A stretch of DNA of 64,000 bases, taken from assembly GCF_031755915.1 (NCBI RefSeq), contig NC_083380.1:16883001-16947000 (forward strand), read 5' to 3'. The notes beneath the pieces were generated by a model. It was not told where the DNA came from and searched no databases. It saw only the letters and a list, made by a program, of their open reading frames with translations. Numbering within the stretch: the first letter of the stretch is position 1; each line of letters starts with the position of its first letter. Origin of the DNA: Ziziphus jujuba. Its lineage: Eukaryota; Streptophyta; Magnoliopsida; Rosales; Rhamnaceae. The translations under genes and the position numbers were made by a program. Below are positions 35,129 to 49,300 of this stretch, in pieces.

Positions 35129-38100
35129 ATGAACATGGCGGCCAAGTACGGTTCTTTCAGGTACAATTTCGCCGAGAAAAGAGAGAGACTGCTTTCCATA
35201 AACAAAGGGTATTCTGAGCTTGCCGGTTTCAACCCCATTGAAGGACTTGAAGAGCCCAAAAAGTCAGCTCGGTGTTGCTCTTTCCGAGCGATTTCTGATA
35301 GTATTGTTAACCGGTTCAAAACCGTTCGAGAAGTTGTTGACAAAGCTGTGCAGATGGGTAAATCCGACCCACGAAAGATAATCTTCTCTGCGAAAATGGC
35401 TCTTGCTCTGACTCTCATTTCGTTGCTTATTTTTCTGAAAGAACCGCTCGAAGAGTTGAGCCGGTACTCTGTTTGGGCTATCCTTACTGTCGTGGTGGTC
35501 TTTGAGTTCAGTATTGGTACTGTGAATTGAAATTTTCTTACTTTTTTTTTTTGGGGGTATTTTCTTGTCCTTGATTTCTGATTCAATCTTGTGGCTCATT
35601 TTTTTTTTTTTTTTTTAACTCATTCAATTATAGCTATTCTTTTAAAAATAAATTGTTACGGAAATTCCTAACCACCATCATCATTGAATTGGGAATTAAA
35701 AGAAAAACCTCTTTTTCAAAGTATCCGTATTTAATAAAAAAAGAAAAAAGTGTTCACGGGAAATTCTTGTTTAATATCAAAGATTTTATTTATTTTCTTT
35801 TAAAAACTGAAATTACTTATTGTCTTTTTATTTTATGGCTATTATTTTGATCTGCAGGAGCGACTCTTAGTAAGGGATTGAACCGTGGGATAGGGACACT
35901 TTCAGCTGGAGGGCTTGCTCTGGGTATGGCAGAGTTGTCACAGTTGGCTGGAAAGTGGGAAGAAGTTTTTCTTATTATCAGTATATTTATCATAGGTAAG
36001 GATTTGCAGTCTGGGTTGTCCTTTTTAGCTCGGAAGTTTTTTTTTTTTTTTTTTTTTTTTGATTGGCTTGTCAATGTATATGGCTAAAAGCTTGTCTTCT
36101 TTTATATTTTGTGTTGTCGATAGGATTTATTGCGACTTATGCAAAACTATACCCAACAATGAAGCCTTATGAATATGGATTTCGAGTGTTCCTGTTGACA
36201 TATTGTTACATTATGGTATCTGGGAATAGAACGGGAGAGTTCATACATACAGCTGTGACACGGTTCTTACTCATTGCTCTTGGTGCTGCTGTCGGTCTGG
36301 GAGTGAATATATGCATTTTTCCTATCTGGGCTGGTGAGGATCTTCACAATTTGGTAGCAAAAAATTTCATGGGTCTTGCAACGTCTTTGGAAGGTGATTT
36401 AGGCCACGTTTTTAACTTCATCTTTCTCATTATGAAAATCATTATATTGATTTATATATATATACACACATATATATTAGCAGTTCAGCAATACTACTTT
36501 TCTCATCCTTATTTTTGTTCCTTGGCTAATTTTTTTGTGGTTTTCTGTAGGCTGTGTGAACAATTACCTTAACTGTGTCGAATATGAGAGGATCCCTTCA
36601 AAAATTCTTACATACCAAGCTTCTGATGACCCTGTCTACAGCGGCTACAGATCAGCTTTACAATCTACAAGCCAAGAAGATACTCTGGTATGTTTAGTTG
36701 CAATTTTGATGCATCTACTATTTATTGCATTACTAAAAGTATATTTATTGAACTCCTTTTTGTGTCTGAAGATGGGTTTTGCCATCTGGGAGCCACCTCA
36801 TGGGCGTTATAAAATGCTTAAATATCCATGGAAGAACTATGTAACAGTAAGTGGAGCACTGAGGCATTGTGCTTTTATGGTCATGGCATTGCACGGATGC
36901 TTACTTTCAGAAATACAGGTAATCGCACTTTCTGTATTCTCATAATATAGCTGTTGCCAATATGAAAAACATCTATTCTTTTGTCCACGTGGTTTTAGGG
37001 ATGGTTTTGCTGGTTTCAGAACAATGTCGTTTTGAGCCCTTAAAGAAACTGAATTAACGCTCATTTCAGAAGTAGCTCCTTTTGATTGTCATTATTATTC
37101 CTTGTGTTTTGAATATAATGATGCACATGAGCAGTAGATTATTCAGTTTTGGTTTCATAATAATAGGTAGTCATGCATTTCTATTGGTACTTAGTAAGAT
37201 CTGCTATAACCATTCTGTATAAACTTTTAGTATAATGTCCTAGCTGCATATTCTGTGTGTTTGCTTTTTCATTGGTGGCAAAATTTGTATTTTGGGCCAT
37301 TGAGATCTTCGTTTGATACATTTGTTGTCTGAATATGTCTCTGACATATGCCTGTTACTTTAAATAAACAGTGGCACTCTTATTGTATCCATTATTTTAG
37401 TCCTAGAAGCTATTTCAGTAAATAACTTGATGTAGCAACAGTAAAGGGATCCATGAGAAATTCATCTGTCAAATAGAAGTTGGCATCAGTGTCGTGTGCT
37501 ATTTTAAAGAAAATATTTTACCTTATTTCATGACACATTTTAGTTAAATTTCCATTTTGGAAGGGAGATAAATTCCGTATGCGGAAGATATGAAAATTAC
37601 ATAACCAAATGTGGGTCTTATAAAAGAAAGCCCCTGAAAGTGAAGATCTACAGGCTTAAGCCTTGGCTCTAGCATTTTGCACAAGGTGGCTGCTCTCAAG
37701 GATGAAACTGGCACAAGCACGCCTCGTTCTAAACTTCCAAAATGATAAGGATACAGGATAAAAAGAGACTAGGAATTGAATTTGCTTGTAGTTGCATTTA
37801 TATTTAGCATTTAATATTTACGGCGACCTGTATTTGGTGAATTGTCTCCAGAGTTGCTAGGAAGATAGGCAACAGAATTTGGATTGTTTCTAACTTCTTC
37901 TTTCTTTTCTTTTTCTTTTTTTAAGAAGAGAAGAGATGGGGGATGGGATTTAATAATGCCAATCTTTTAGAAACAAATTTTCCTTCCTGATGCATATAGC
38001 AATAGCAGTTGATAGGGCATTCAATCAGAGAGGTAGTCCACATTTTGGGGATCTGAGATCTAATACCCGAAGAGCAGCATGGGTTACTTTACTGAGATTA

Positions 38101-39159
38101 AAAATATTTTCTGCTGCCAAGCCATGTGAGATGATTGTTGCATAACATAGAATGATTAGCTTCCATTGCATATGATAAAATGTAGTTCCATGTATTAAAG
38201 GTGATCTTTTTTTGTTTAGGTGTTCATATTTGTCTGCGATGATATATTTATGAATGTAGTTTCTCTTGTTATATGTAGATGAACTTATGAATACATAAAT
38301 ACTGAATGTGTTTCAAGAGCTTGAGCTGTCTCTATTAACTTTGATTTAAAAATGATGATTTACCTCATTTGAGATAATTTTCGTGCATATGCAGGCCCCA
38401 GCTGAACGAAGACAGGTTTTCCATAGTGAGCTACAGAGAGTAGGATATGCAGGTGCCAGTGTATTACGTGAACTTGGAAACAAAGTGAAGAAGATGGAGA
38501 AAATAGGATCAGTTGACATACTCTATGAAGTGCATGAGGCTGCAGAAGAGTTGCAAAAGAAAATCGATCGGAAGTCCTACCTTCTTGTCAATTCGGAAAG
38601 CTGGGAAATTGGCAATCGGCCAATAAAGGAGCTGAGTGATCCCCAAGATTTCTTGCACTTGGATGATGAAGAAAACAAATACCATGACTACCGGTCACTT
38701 AGTGATGCTAAACTTGATCTCAGATATGTTCCGGTGCCACGAAGTTGGGATAGTAAGAACCCTGCAGGCCTGGACTCTACACCTGATGGTGTGAGGGACA
38801 TGCCAAGTGTCGTAAATTCCAACCCCAGTGGCTTGAACTCCGTTCCACCATCAACTCGAAAATTGTTCAAGAAGCAGGTATCATGGTCTGCAGGTCTTAA
38901 GTTTCCTGAAGATAGAGTCCTTAAAGAAGAAGAAGAAGAAGAAGAAGAAGAATCAAAGACTTATGAAAATGCAACCCAATTGTCATTAGCAACATTTACA
39001 TCACTTTTAATTGAATTTGTTGCCAGGCTTCACAATCTTGTTCATGCATTTGAAGAGTTAAGTCAGAAAGCAAATTTTAAGGATCCTGTTGAGGCACCAC
39101 TAGAAGTAGTAGAGCATGATGGGTTTTGGACCAGATTGCTTAACTGTGTGAAGTTCTAG
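35129..39159 (+). CDS. ALMT: Aluminium-activated malate transporter family anion channel (ALMT9/ALMT4-like)
   Basis: Six exons, 35129-35516, 35858-35995, 36124-36393, 36551-36687, 36772-36918 and 38395-39159, all with GT..AG introns, give 614 residues. Residues 1-85 are the polar N-terminus ([10 protein letters not shown]). The hydrophobic core from about 86 to 245 carries the transmembrane helices ([50 protein letters not shown]) and the family signatures [47 protein letters not shown] and PIWAGEDLH. The cytosolic C-terminal half has the WEP motif (317-319, FAIWEPPHG), [17 protein letters not shown] and [12 protein letters not shown]. These match the vacuolar clade II (ALMT4, 5, 6, 9), which carries malate or chloride into the vacuole and acts in guard cells; vacuolar location is by family. 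The last intron is about 1.5 kb. A run of nine Glu lies in the variable C-terminal linker. ATG 35129 was chosen because it begins the conserved N-terminus. Confidence 0.95.
38922..38953 (+). repeat. GAA microsatellite coding for poly-glutamate in the ALMT gene
   Basis: A GAA repeat within exon 6 encodes nine glutamates ([13 protein letters not shown]). Length changes keep the frame. Confidence 0.9.
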
Positions 39160-41282
39160 ACTGGGCTGGCTAAAGAACAAGGCCACAGGGCCCTTGGCTG
39201 GGGCACACAAAAAGAATGGCTCAAAATGAAAATCTTATATCAAATATATAATATTCTATTTCTTTGTACATTTAATTGTATTCGAATTTTCTTCCTTTTT
39301 TTTTTTAACTTTACATATGAAACTTTTTTTTTTTCTTGGGTTAAAACCATCAAAAACGTTTTCTAAAGATTTTTCTTCAATATTTTACAATTGAAGATAA
39401 AACATTTGGTACTTTTTTAAGAATAATTTTGAGAAAATGTTTGCTACAATTTAGTTATTTTTATTTTTAGTGTCCTTTGAAAAGGCGTTGGAGACATTTA
39501 GTGTATTTAGTAAAAAAAAAAAAATGGATAAAAAATTTTGAAAACACATTGACATTAAAATTGTAAATCCTCTCTAATAAATCAACGAAGTGTAAATTTT
39601 TCTATGCAAGTTTCTTTTTCAAATTCTTGTTATCAACACTTTAACGTATAATTATATAGTTTATAGGATTTTAAATTTCTATTTTCAACCGGAATATAAA
39701 AATTTACTATAAAAATTGAATATTTAATTAAGAGCGTCAGAAAATTATTAAAATAATTTTAAAGTAACATATAATTATAGCTCAAACATCGCTGATGATG
39801 AATCATTAGTCTCCTTTATAAAATAGAAGTATAATGTAGTGAGAAGAAAAATAACAAAAACAACAATTTTTTTATACTATGATTTGCCTTATTTCTCCTT
39901 AAAATATGAGTATGACGAAGTTATAATGGTGTTTTCTTTTTTTCCGAATTCAAATGTTAAACCAATGAAATATTGTTAGTTATTGTTTAATTTCTCTTCT
40001 TTTTTCTTTGTTCCACCACTTGGTACCATTACTTTTATGCCTCAGAATTTCCTTTTTGAAATAACTTTTATACTTTTGACACACAAAAATAATAATAATA
40101 ACAACTTTTAGACTTCAGAATTATTTTAATAATTTATACTTTTGACGGGCATATGAATTGTATACATATTTTTACAGATTATATATGTTTTTATATTAAG
40201 TTTTTAGTTTATTCCAATTGGAATTTAGAATTTTGAAAGTCTATACCTATAAGGTTATATTTCAAGAGTTGAAAAAAAGTCTCCGAGGAAAAAAAAAAAA
40301 AAAAAAAAGAAGGTTAAAATGATTTTGATACCTAAATCAATTTAAACAAATTGTCTTTTAAAATGAATTTATTATGAGTTTTGGACCAATGCATTAGGAA
40401 ATTTTTTTTTTTTTTTTTTTGGGTTAATAGTTGTTGAATAGAAGATACTTTCTTGGATGATTCCTCACTAGCTGAGGCTTTATCACTGTAGATGCTGTTA
40501 GAGAAAACCAATGGAGCTGATGGTGAGGGTGCCCATGGAGGTTTCTATGAAGGAAAGGAGTTCGGAGGTGATGGGGTTAGGCTCGCTTGAAAGTCAGTGG
40601 TTCAAATCGTCGGCGAATAGGGTACTACTTTTCAAGAGTATATGGTGTATCCAAAATTCTAATTCTTTTTTAGCATTCAAGATTTCGTTTATAGATGTTG
40701 TTAAAAATATCAAAAAAATTAAATTGTAATGGTATGTAATAATTTTTATAGTCAGGATAGTTGTTGTATATTTTATGATTATTAAAATGGATACAACATA
40801 TATAAGTTATTTTTTACCAAATAATACAATAATTTATAACTTAATTTATATATAGGTGTGTTATGATTTTTTTTATATTAAAATTAAATAATATATAATT
40901 AATGATTAATAGTTATATTAAATTCATTATAAAATTATATACAGAAATGTTTAAGAAACTATATAAGTAATACAAAATTGTAAATAAAAAAAAAGTCATT
41001 TATATATATATATATATATGTTAAAAGTCATTGTTATATCAATATATATATATATATATATTACATTTATTCATACATTAAAGTTGTTGATCCATATTAT
41101 AATTTTTATGTGTTTTTTATTTTAAAAGTTTTAATTTGAGTATGATTATTTGATAGAATAAAAGATAAATATGATGTGGTATTATATTAATTAATTAAGG
41201 ATATTTTAGCAATTTAAAATTATTTATTCTAATTATAAAAGAATAAAATTTTTAAAATTATCCTAAATTTGATTTTAAATGT

Positions 41283-42340
41283 CTGTTTGATATACTAGAT
41301 GAAAATAAACTTTTAATCTGTAAAGTTTTGTTAAAAAATTAATAAGTTCTTGTTTGTAAATAAAAGAACTACATTAAATGCTTTTTAGCTTTCAAATAAA
41401 AATTTTTAACCAAAAAAAAAAAAAAAAACCTCTATCAAACAAATACTAAAGCTTTGCTTTTAGGAAGTCAAAAACTACTTTTGAAGTTGAAAAGTTGCTT
41501 TTTGAAAATATTTGGGTAATTTTAGAAAGTGTTTCTGATGTCTAAAAATACTTTTAATCAAAACAAATAAGAAATGACTTATTCAAATGATACTTTTGAA
41601 GAAATAGAAAACAAAAAGCAAAAGCAAAAATAGAAACTATATTAAGAGATCTTTTTGGTATAGCTGATAAGAGTAGAATTTTAACATGAAGAATTATATA
41701 TAATAGATTTTTTTTGAATTTTTTTTTTCTTAAAAAGTTAATAAGTGTTTGGTTGTAAATAGTAATGTTACATTAAATGGTCATTGAGTTTTTACATAAA
41801 TTAACAAAAAGAACTTTTTTAGAGAAGCATAAAATTTTAACTTTTCTAAAACAACTTAAAAAAGCTATTTTTTGATCAACAAATACTTGTTAACTTTTGG
41901 CAAACATATTTATTTTTTAACAAAAAAGCTTTTGATCTTTAAGTAGCACTTTTGGCTTAAAAAAAGCTCTACAAAACAAATACTAAACAAATGGTCCATT
42001 TGGTATAGCTGATGAAAGTAGAGTTTTATTATGTAGAATTTTGTATAATAGATCCTTTTGAGAAATAACTTTTATTACAAATCTAATAAGTATTTGGTTG
42101 TAAATAAAAAAATTACATTAAAGCTTATTAAGCTGTATTAAATGCTTATTAAATTTCTATATAATATAAAAAAAAATATAACTTTTTTAGAGAAGCTCGA
42201 AAAAAGCTCATTTTTTAATTAATAAGTATTTATTAATTTTTACTAAATATTTGTATTTTTTTATAAAAAAAATTTTGAGTTTCAAGTAGAGTTTGTAAAT
42301 TAAAAAAAAAAATCCTACCAAACAGAAACAAAGTCTAAAA
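41283..42340 (+). repeat. Three tandem diverged copies of a 350-bp AT-rich element
   Basis: The copy at 41652-41990 and the copy at 41996-42340 share TTTTTGGTATAGCTGAT or TTTGGTATAGCTGATG, then GTAGA(A)TTTTA, ATAATAGAT, GTTTGGTTGTAAAT or ATTTGGTTGTAAAT, ACATTAAA and a closing CAAACAAATACTAAA-type phrase. A third, more degraded copy starts at about 41283 (TTTGATATACTAGATGAAAA, GTTTGTAAATAAAA, CTATCAAACAAATACTAAAG). Each unit opens with TTTGGTATA and closes with its rough complement (TA[CT]CAAACA), so the unit is probably a MITE that piled up in tandem. Confidence 0.7.
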
Positions 42341-43049
42341 GCTATTTTATAATCATCAAACTTCTTAAACAATAAGCTCATTATGCTTTTATTAAACAGC
42401 TAAATCTTTGCCCAGGAAATATCAAAATTAAAAAAAAAAAAATTAATTCCAAGCGAATAATTAGTTTCATAAAAATTATTTTTCAAATATTTGAATTATA
42501 TTAGAGAATATATAAGACTTACAAATATTTAATTATCTTGTATATTAAAAGTAAAGGATAATATTATTAATTAACAAAATACACAAAACTAGTTTTTAAG
42601 ATGATTTTATAATAACATTTGTTTTGAAAAGTTTATTTTCTACAATATTTTTCAATAATGTAAAAATTTAGTCACCACGATCCATAATTTTTCCCCTCTC
42701 AAAATCATCCAAACATTTATTAAAAAAAAAAAAAGGAAAAAAAAATTTCCTATACAATTTCAAATTCTCACTAAAACATGGTCCAATTTTTATAAAAGAT
42801 TCCCACATCCTTGCCAAACAAAAGCCTAAAATTCTCGGGGCGGCTGTAGGATTTGAAATTCCGGTTTCCATAGCGATTGGTCTAAAAAACTCAAAAGAAA
42901 AAAGAAATTAAAAAAAGAAAAAGGAAAAGATCCCAGATTCTGAGGGAAACTTAGCAGATCTCTCTGTTCCTCACGCTCTCACTTAGAAAAATCTCTTTCA
43001 TTTCCGTCGCTGCCACCGTCCAGATCGACGTCTACAAACTAGACCCAAG

Positions 43050-43361
43050 GTGCCACAATTTTTTTTTTTTTTTCTCCTTTCTCTGTCTCTTTCTCTGCGA
43101 CAAATTTTAGTTTTATTTTTATTTTTAAAATTTTTATTTCTGGGGGGTTTTTCAGCTTAATCCAATCTCTGGGTTTTCCACAAATTTCCAATTATTATTT
43201 TTTTAATGTTTAAATTTCTGCTGTGAAACCGATTTGGTTGGTTTGAATTAGCTGCGGATCTCGTAGCAAAAATCTTCTGGAAAAAAAATATTTTCTTTTC
43301 CTTTTTTCCGAAAATTTATTTTTGTTTCATTTTTTCATGAATTGATTATTTTGTGCTTTAG
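43050..43361 (+). other. Probable 5'-UTR intron of the PP2A scaffold gene
   Basis: CCCAAG|GTGCCA at 43050 and TGTGCTTTAG|C at 43361 could be donor and acceptor. The interval is T-rich, as plant introns are, and lies between a C/T-rich leader (42955-43049) and the purine-rich AAAGAAAAAAAG leader before the ATG at 43395. Confidence 0.45.
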
Positions 43362-43394
43362 CGAAAAAAAGAAAAAAAGAAAAAAAGAAGAGAA

Positions 43395-46300
43395 ATGGCT
43401 ATGGTGGATGAGCCTCTATACCCAATTGCGATTTTAATTGATGAGCTCAAGAATGAAGATATTCAGCTTAGATTGAACTCGATCCGTCGACTATCAACAA
43501 TTGCTCGTGCTCTTGGGGAGGAGAGGACCAGGAAGGAATTGATTCCTTTTCTTAGTGAGAATAATGATGATGATGATGAAGTTCTTCTTGCAATGGCCGA
43601 AGAATTGGGAGTTTTTATCCCCTATGTTGGAGGTGTAGAGCATGCCAATGTTCTGCTTCCACCTTTGGAAACTCTATGCACTGTGGAGGAAACTTGCGTG
43701 AGGGACAAAGCAGTGGAGTCTTTGTGTAGAATTGGGGCCCAGATGAGGGAGCAGGACTTGGTTGAGTCCTTTATTCCTTTGGTTAAGGTCAGGATCATCG
43801 AATGATTGAATTCTTTTTTGATGTTTGCTTTTGGGTTTTGCTGGGAATTTTCATGTTCTTCCGTAACATACTTGAATGAACTATAAAGAAAAAAAAAAAA
43901 AATGAAATTTTTGGTGAAACATTAGATATAAACCTTAATATGTTCAAGATTTTGTGTAGCTGGAAAAATTTTAAGCAATGTGCAAAGTGTGTGGTTTTCT
44001 GTCTCTTAGATTAACATGATTATCTTAACCGAGAAAAGAGCTAGTGATGTAGAACTTATTGCTCTTGTTTATCTATGCCAACTAGCAAATATAAGATAAT
44101 TGTTCAAAAACAATAATTGAGAATCAGATTTCTATGATTGTTTTATAATTTTATATTTCCTTTTTGCATATGATTATTTTATATCTCAATGTGGTTAGAA
44201 GGATAGTATCTAATTCTTCTGTAAATTAAAATCTCCAACGTTTAGAGACTGGCTGCTGGTGAGTGGTTTACGGCTCGAGTGTCTTCATGTGGTTTGTTTC
44301 ATATTGCTTACCCAAGCGCTCCGGAGACATTAAAAGCTGAACTACGAACAATATACAGTCAGCTGTGCCAAGATGACATGCCGATGGTTAGAAGGTCTGC
44401 TGCAACTAACCTGGGGAAATTTGCTGCTACTGTTGAACCCACCCATTTGAAAACTGACATCATGTCAATATTTGAGGATCTGACGCAGGATGGTGTGTAG
44501 TTTTCTGTTGAGTTTTATTCTTCTACGAGTTATATTACTGATAGATTTATATCGATTAATATCTTTAAACAGTTTCCATGTGGTTAATTATTGAGTGATT
44601 ACTTCGAATGGCAACATAGCATGTTGTTTAATCCGTTTACCTAGAACAGACTTATTGAATCCTTATCTGCTATATACCCAAGCCTCCTTGGCATGGAGCA
44701 ACATGTCTTTGATTCCACTAAATAGGTTGATTTTTACATATGCTTGCAACAATTTGAGCCAGAATTTTTTTTTTTTTTCACATATTGAACTGGGGTGTTT
44801 GAGTGAAAAGGTATTCATCAGAGCTGCTGAAACCAAGAAAGAATGTTTTTCTTCTCCAGTGAACAAACAAGTTTTTATCCCCAATAATATAATGGTTAGA
44901 TGATGTCAAACTGTGCCAGGGCCTCATCCGGCTCATAGTCACAAGTAAAACCAAAATCAAATATTGTTATTTTGTTTCTTATTTCCTCTTAGCTACCTGT
45001 TAATTAGTTAATGCTTTCTGGTATGGAGATATATGTGAAGTTTAAAAAGATTTTGTGCGTCCTTTATTGAGTTAAGGCTTTCTACAACATTTGGATAATA
45101 ATTCTATTTTATAGATACAGATCAGTCCTATTAAGTTGATGATATTTAAATTTTATTCATCTCATTATATTCAGTTATCATCTCAAATATGGTCATTTTA
45201 GAAGTAATTTTCTTTAGAATACCCTTCATTTCAGATCAGGATTCTGTCCGCTTATTAGCTGTTGAGGGTTGTGCGGCTCTTGGGAAGTTGTTGGAACCCC
45301 ATGATTGTGTGGCTCACATTCTCCCTGTCATAGTTAATTTTTCACAGGTATAACATGTATTTAATATGCTGAAGTCATGCCTGTCTTTTACCGTTAAAGA
45401 TGTCAATTGGCAAATATAAATGCATCTTTGCTTGGCCGATGTGCATTGTTATTTGTTAAATTGATGTGATGCAATTTAAGCTTCTGGATAGGATCATTGT
45501 GCAGTATAAAAGGTAGTTCCTTGAGGCTATAATTTTGACAAGCTGATGAGATAATGTTACTCACTTCAAAATTCTAGGGCATGTTTAATTCTCTTTTCAA
45601 AATTAACAAGAGTTTTAGAAGATGTGGATCTTAGTCTTGCCTATTTTGTTAAGAAATTACAACATTAATGCGTAAACCATTTTGACATTTTTTGGAGAAG
45701 ACAGTTCCTTTTTAAAAATGATCTCGGGATCTTTCTTTCACCTTTTTCTTTGTAATTATAGTCATGGATACTTCTGGGGCATAGACTTAGAAGTTAATTC
45801 TTTTCCTTCCCCCTCAAATGTCTTCGTTGTTTTGTTTTGGTTTAGATTCTTTGACTAGTGCTTAGGGTTTCATTCATCAAGAGGGATTGGGAAATTGAGA
45901 TGAATCTGCATCTATGGTTGTGCATCCCATGGAATTGAAATGGATGTTAAAATTGAGATGCTTAGAGTTGTCATTGTCCTTAGGACCTCACCTAAGTCGA
46001 GTGGTGTAAAAAGTGGTATGGTTTGTTTTCCTTTTCTTGGTTAAAAAATTTTAATTGTGTATTTCATGCACAATTTCTGTTAATGTTTGTCAATTTTTCT
46101 CATGAGTTCCTAAATATTGTGTTTCTCAATATTGAACAGCTATAACACTTGAAATATAATTTCTTCTGTGACCAGGACAAGTCATGGCGTGTTCGTTACA
46201 TGGCTGCAAATCAAATATACGAGCTTTGTGAAGCTGTTGGTCCAGAGCCTACTAGGTAATCACCTTTATAGTTTGGCTTGGTCTTTTTAAATGTTGTTTT

Positions 46301-49300
46301 ATTTGGTTGATTTTTCAACTTCTTATATATGTAGAGATTTGCTTACTTGTATATATCCTCTTGCCTAATCTTGAAAATCCTGTTGAGGAATACTGATATT
46401 GATATCTCTTACATTATTTTTATCATAGGTCAGAACTGGTGCCTGCATATGTTCGGCTGCTTCGTGATAATGAGGCTGAGGTCCGAATAGCTGCTGCTGG
46501 GAAAGTGACGAAGTTCTGCCGAATTTTGAGTCCAGAACTTTCAATTCAGCATATCCTTCCATGTGTGAAGGTATTAGTTCTTATAAAGTGCTTTGTGTAA
46601 CTTTTCTTGAAAATAGTTCCTGTTTCATTCTATAGTAGACTCATTTTGGTTCTTTATAATCCTTGCCTGTATAAATTTTACTGATTTAAGTTTGGCTGCT
46701 GTAGGAATTATCAACAGATTCATCCCAATATTGTCGTTCTGCTTTGGCTTCAGTTATAATGGGCATGGCACCTGTTTTAGGAAAGGTAAGAAACTTTTCT
46801 AGGCATATGTTTTGTTTCCAAAGCCATAGAGTTCCATGGATGTTGTGAGCATAGAATTCTTTGACTTTGGCAATACGATTGTTTTAGTATTAACTCTATT
46901 ATAATTTAACAGATTCAATATGATGGCATGGTGGATTATCTTTATGAGTCGTTGAACTAAAGTTGCATTGTCCTCTATTTTTCACATCAGTTATAGTGAT
47001 GATTTGGTGTACATTTTCTTGTTCTTTCTCGTTGCTTGAACCCTAAATATCTATGTAATTCAATGAAGTTCTTAGCTTGTATATTGTCTTTATATGTTGA
47101 TTTCATATGTTCTTATATGCATCATTGCCATCAATGCTAGTGGTGATTTTGGTTGAGTTTGTTGTAGCCATCTAATACAATGTCAACATTAAGTCTTCTC
47201 TCCATCTCTTTCTTTGGATGCGTGTAATGTGCCCTCCTTTTGGGATTGCAGGATGCAACCATAGAGCAACTACTGCCTATTTTTCTTTCTCTGCTGAAGG
47301 ATGAGTTTCCTGATGTGCGGTTGAATATTATCAGCAAGCTCGATCAAGTCAACCAGGTTTTAAGAAGTTTTTAAATTTGTATTCATTTGTTTTTCCAATA
47401 GATTAATGCTTGCGATATCATCATGTCTCTCTATACTCGTCTACACTTTCCCAACATTGTGATTGGGCTACATGATTTTTGATACGTGATTCTTATTCTT
47501 GATTGGTTAACTCTAAATAAGGAAAACAAGCCCTTAATAAATTACTTAATATGGTTAGAATCATTGATTCTGTTTATTTTTATAGAATTTATGCATCACG
47601 TGCTTGTTAGGTATTTCATTTAATAACTTGATATGAGGTTGATTTTGCATTCAAGATGGTAAAAAAATTATAAATTTATGCTCATTGGAATCCCTTTAAA
47701 AAAGATTTATCTTCCATATGGACAACCTTTGATATTGCTTTGAATAAGTTTTGTTCTGCATGGTAGTCACATTGGAAGGATAAATGGGATCAAAATGTGT
47801 ACCATGAGAGTTAATCCTTGACTTAGTCACTTGCGGAAGCTTTATTGGTGTTTGATCAACAGTCTATAAAATTACTCTAATCTTCTTGATTGACTGATTG
47901 CTGTTTCTACTGTAGCTGTTGTTGAAAGATTTTTTAAACTTTCGCATCACTGATATTAACTTGTGTTTGGTGTTGAACTTATTGTTCCTGTTGATGTTGC
48001 TTGATGCAGGTGATCGGAATTGACCTGCTGTCCCAGTCTCTATTACCAGCGATTGTCGAACTTGCAGAGGATAGGCACTGGAGGGTTCGGCTTGCAATTA
48101 TAGAGTATATACCTCTATTGGCAAGTCAGTTGGGTGTGCGGTTTTTTGATGATAAGCTTGGTGCCCTTTGCATGCAGTGGTTAAAAGATAAGGTTTGTGA
48201 AACTGAAGATTATTAAGTTATGATATGTCAAATTGGCCACACTAGTGCTTGTTTTTATACTTTTACCATTGTTGATTAGTGGCCTCTTCTATGTTATTTC
48301 ACCATCATGCTTTTGATTGGTGGAGAATAAATATATAATTGTAATGAATAACAATATTATAAAAGTCATGTTTAGCAAAATACTATGACCTACCTGATAC
48401 GTAATCACTGAGATCAAGGTGAGAGAGGACTGTAATTTTGTGACGAAACAAAAGTATTTAGGTCTAATTGGTGTCCTGGGGAGTAATAAATTATCTTGAC
48501 AATTGATTAGATAGGAAAAAGGGCGATGCTTCTCGGAGACTTTCTTTAATGGAACCTCTAAATTTTGATGGATGTCCAAATGTGTTTTTTTAGTATTGAG
48601 CTGGATACTCCTGATACTTTTTGTATCCATGTAATATTATGTTTAGAGCTATAAGGAAAAAAAGAAAAAAACAACTAATTCAAAGTGCATCTACTCCTTC
48701 ATGGTTTAATGGGTTCCCTTTAATATCTTTTGTTTCACATAGCATTTAAACTTCACTTTTTCAGAGGCTTTAATGAAGAAGAGAGGGAAATAAAAACAGA
48801 AGAAAAGAAAGGAATCTAAAGGAGTATTGCTTGTTATCATATGCTTTCGAGAAGAGACTTTATTCATTAGTTTGTTGCTTCATGCTTGTGGTTTAGGCAT
48901 GTTTTCGTGGCTTGTATTTCTTGTTTACCTCTTTGAAGTTAAATTAATTATATTGCTTGTTGGCTGTTAAAATGTTATTGGTGTTTGATTTATTTTTGAC
49001 TAGTGGAACCTAGCAATAATAAGCATAATCATGCAGTAGTGAGTGTTTAACCTCTTAAATTGAATCCATATTGCTAATAACATTGGTTACAATTGTAGGT
49101 TTACTCAATACGTGATGCAGCTGCTAATAATGTGAAGCGCCTTGCAGAAGAATTTGGCCCTGAGTGGGCAATGCAGCACATAATCCCACAGGTTTGTCTG
49201 CCTAAATATTGTTAAAAATTGATTCCTTGTTACGACATGGTAACTTATGGTCTAGCGAAGAATTCTGAAACTGTTTTGGTTTTTAACATGGTTTTTGATG

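Larger units (their letters stand above)
39160..43394. other. Intergenic region between ALMT and the PP2A scaffold gene
   Basis: AT-rich DNA with poly-A/T tracts and AT microsatellites (41001-41019, 41041-41060). A small segment at 40430-40625 is richer in G+C and reads open for about 60 codons (SMKERSSEVMGLGSLESQW) but matches nothing I know. A repeat cluster lies at 41283-42340. The 5' leader of the PP2A gene starts somewhere after about 42930 and probably holds an intron (43050-43361). Confidence 0.5.

Noticed and set aside
40581..40625. GGTTCAAATC phrase resembling a tRNA B box
   Set aside because: No acceptor stem, anticodon loop or A box at the right spacing; not a tRNA or a convincing SINE.
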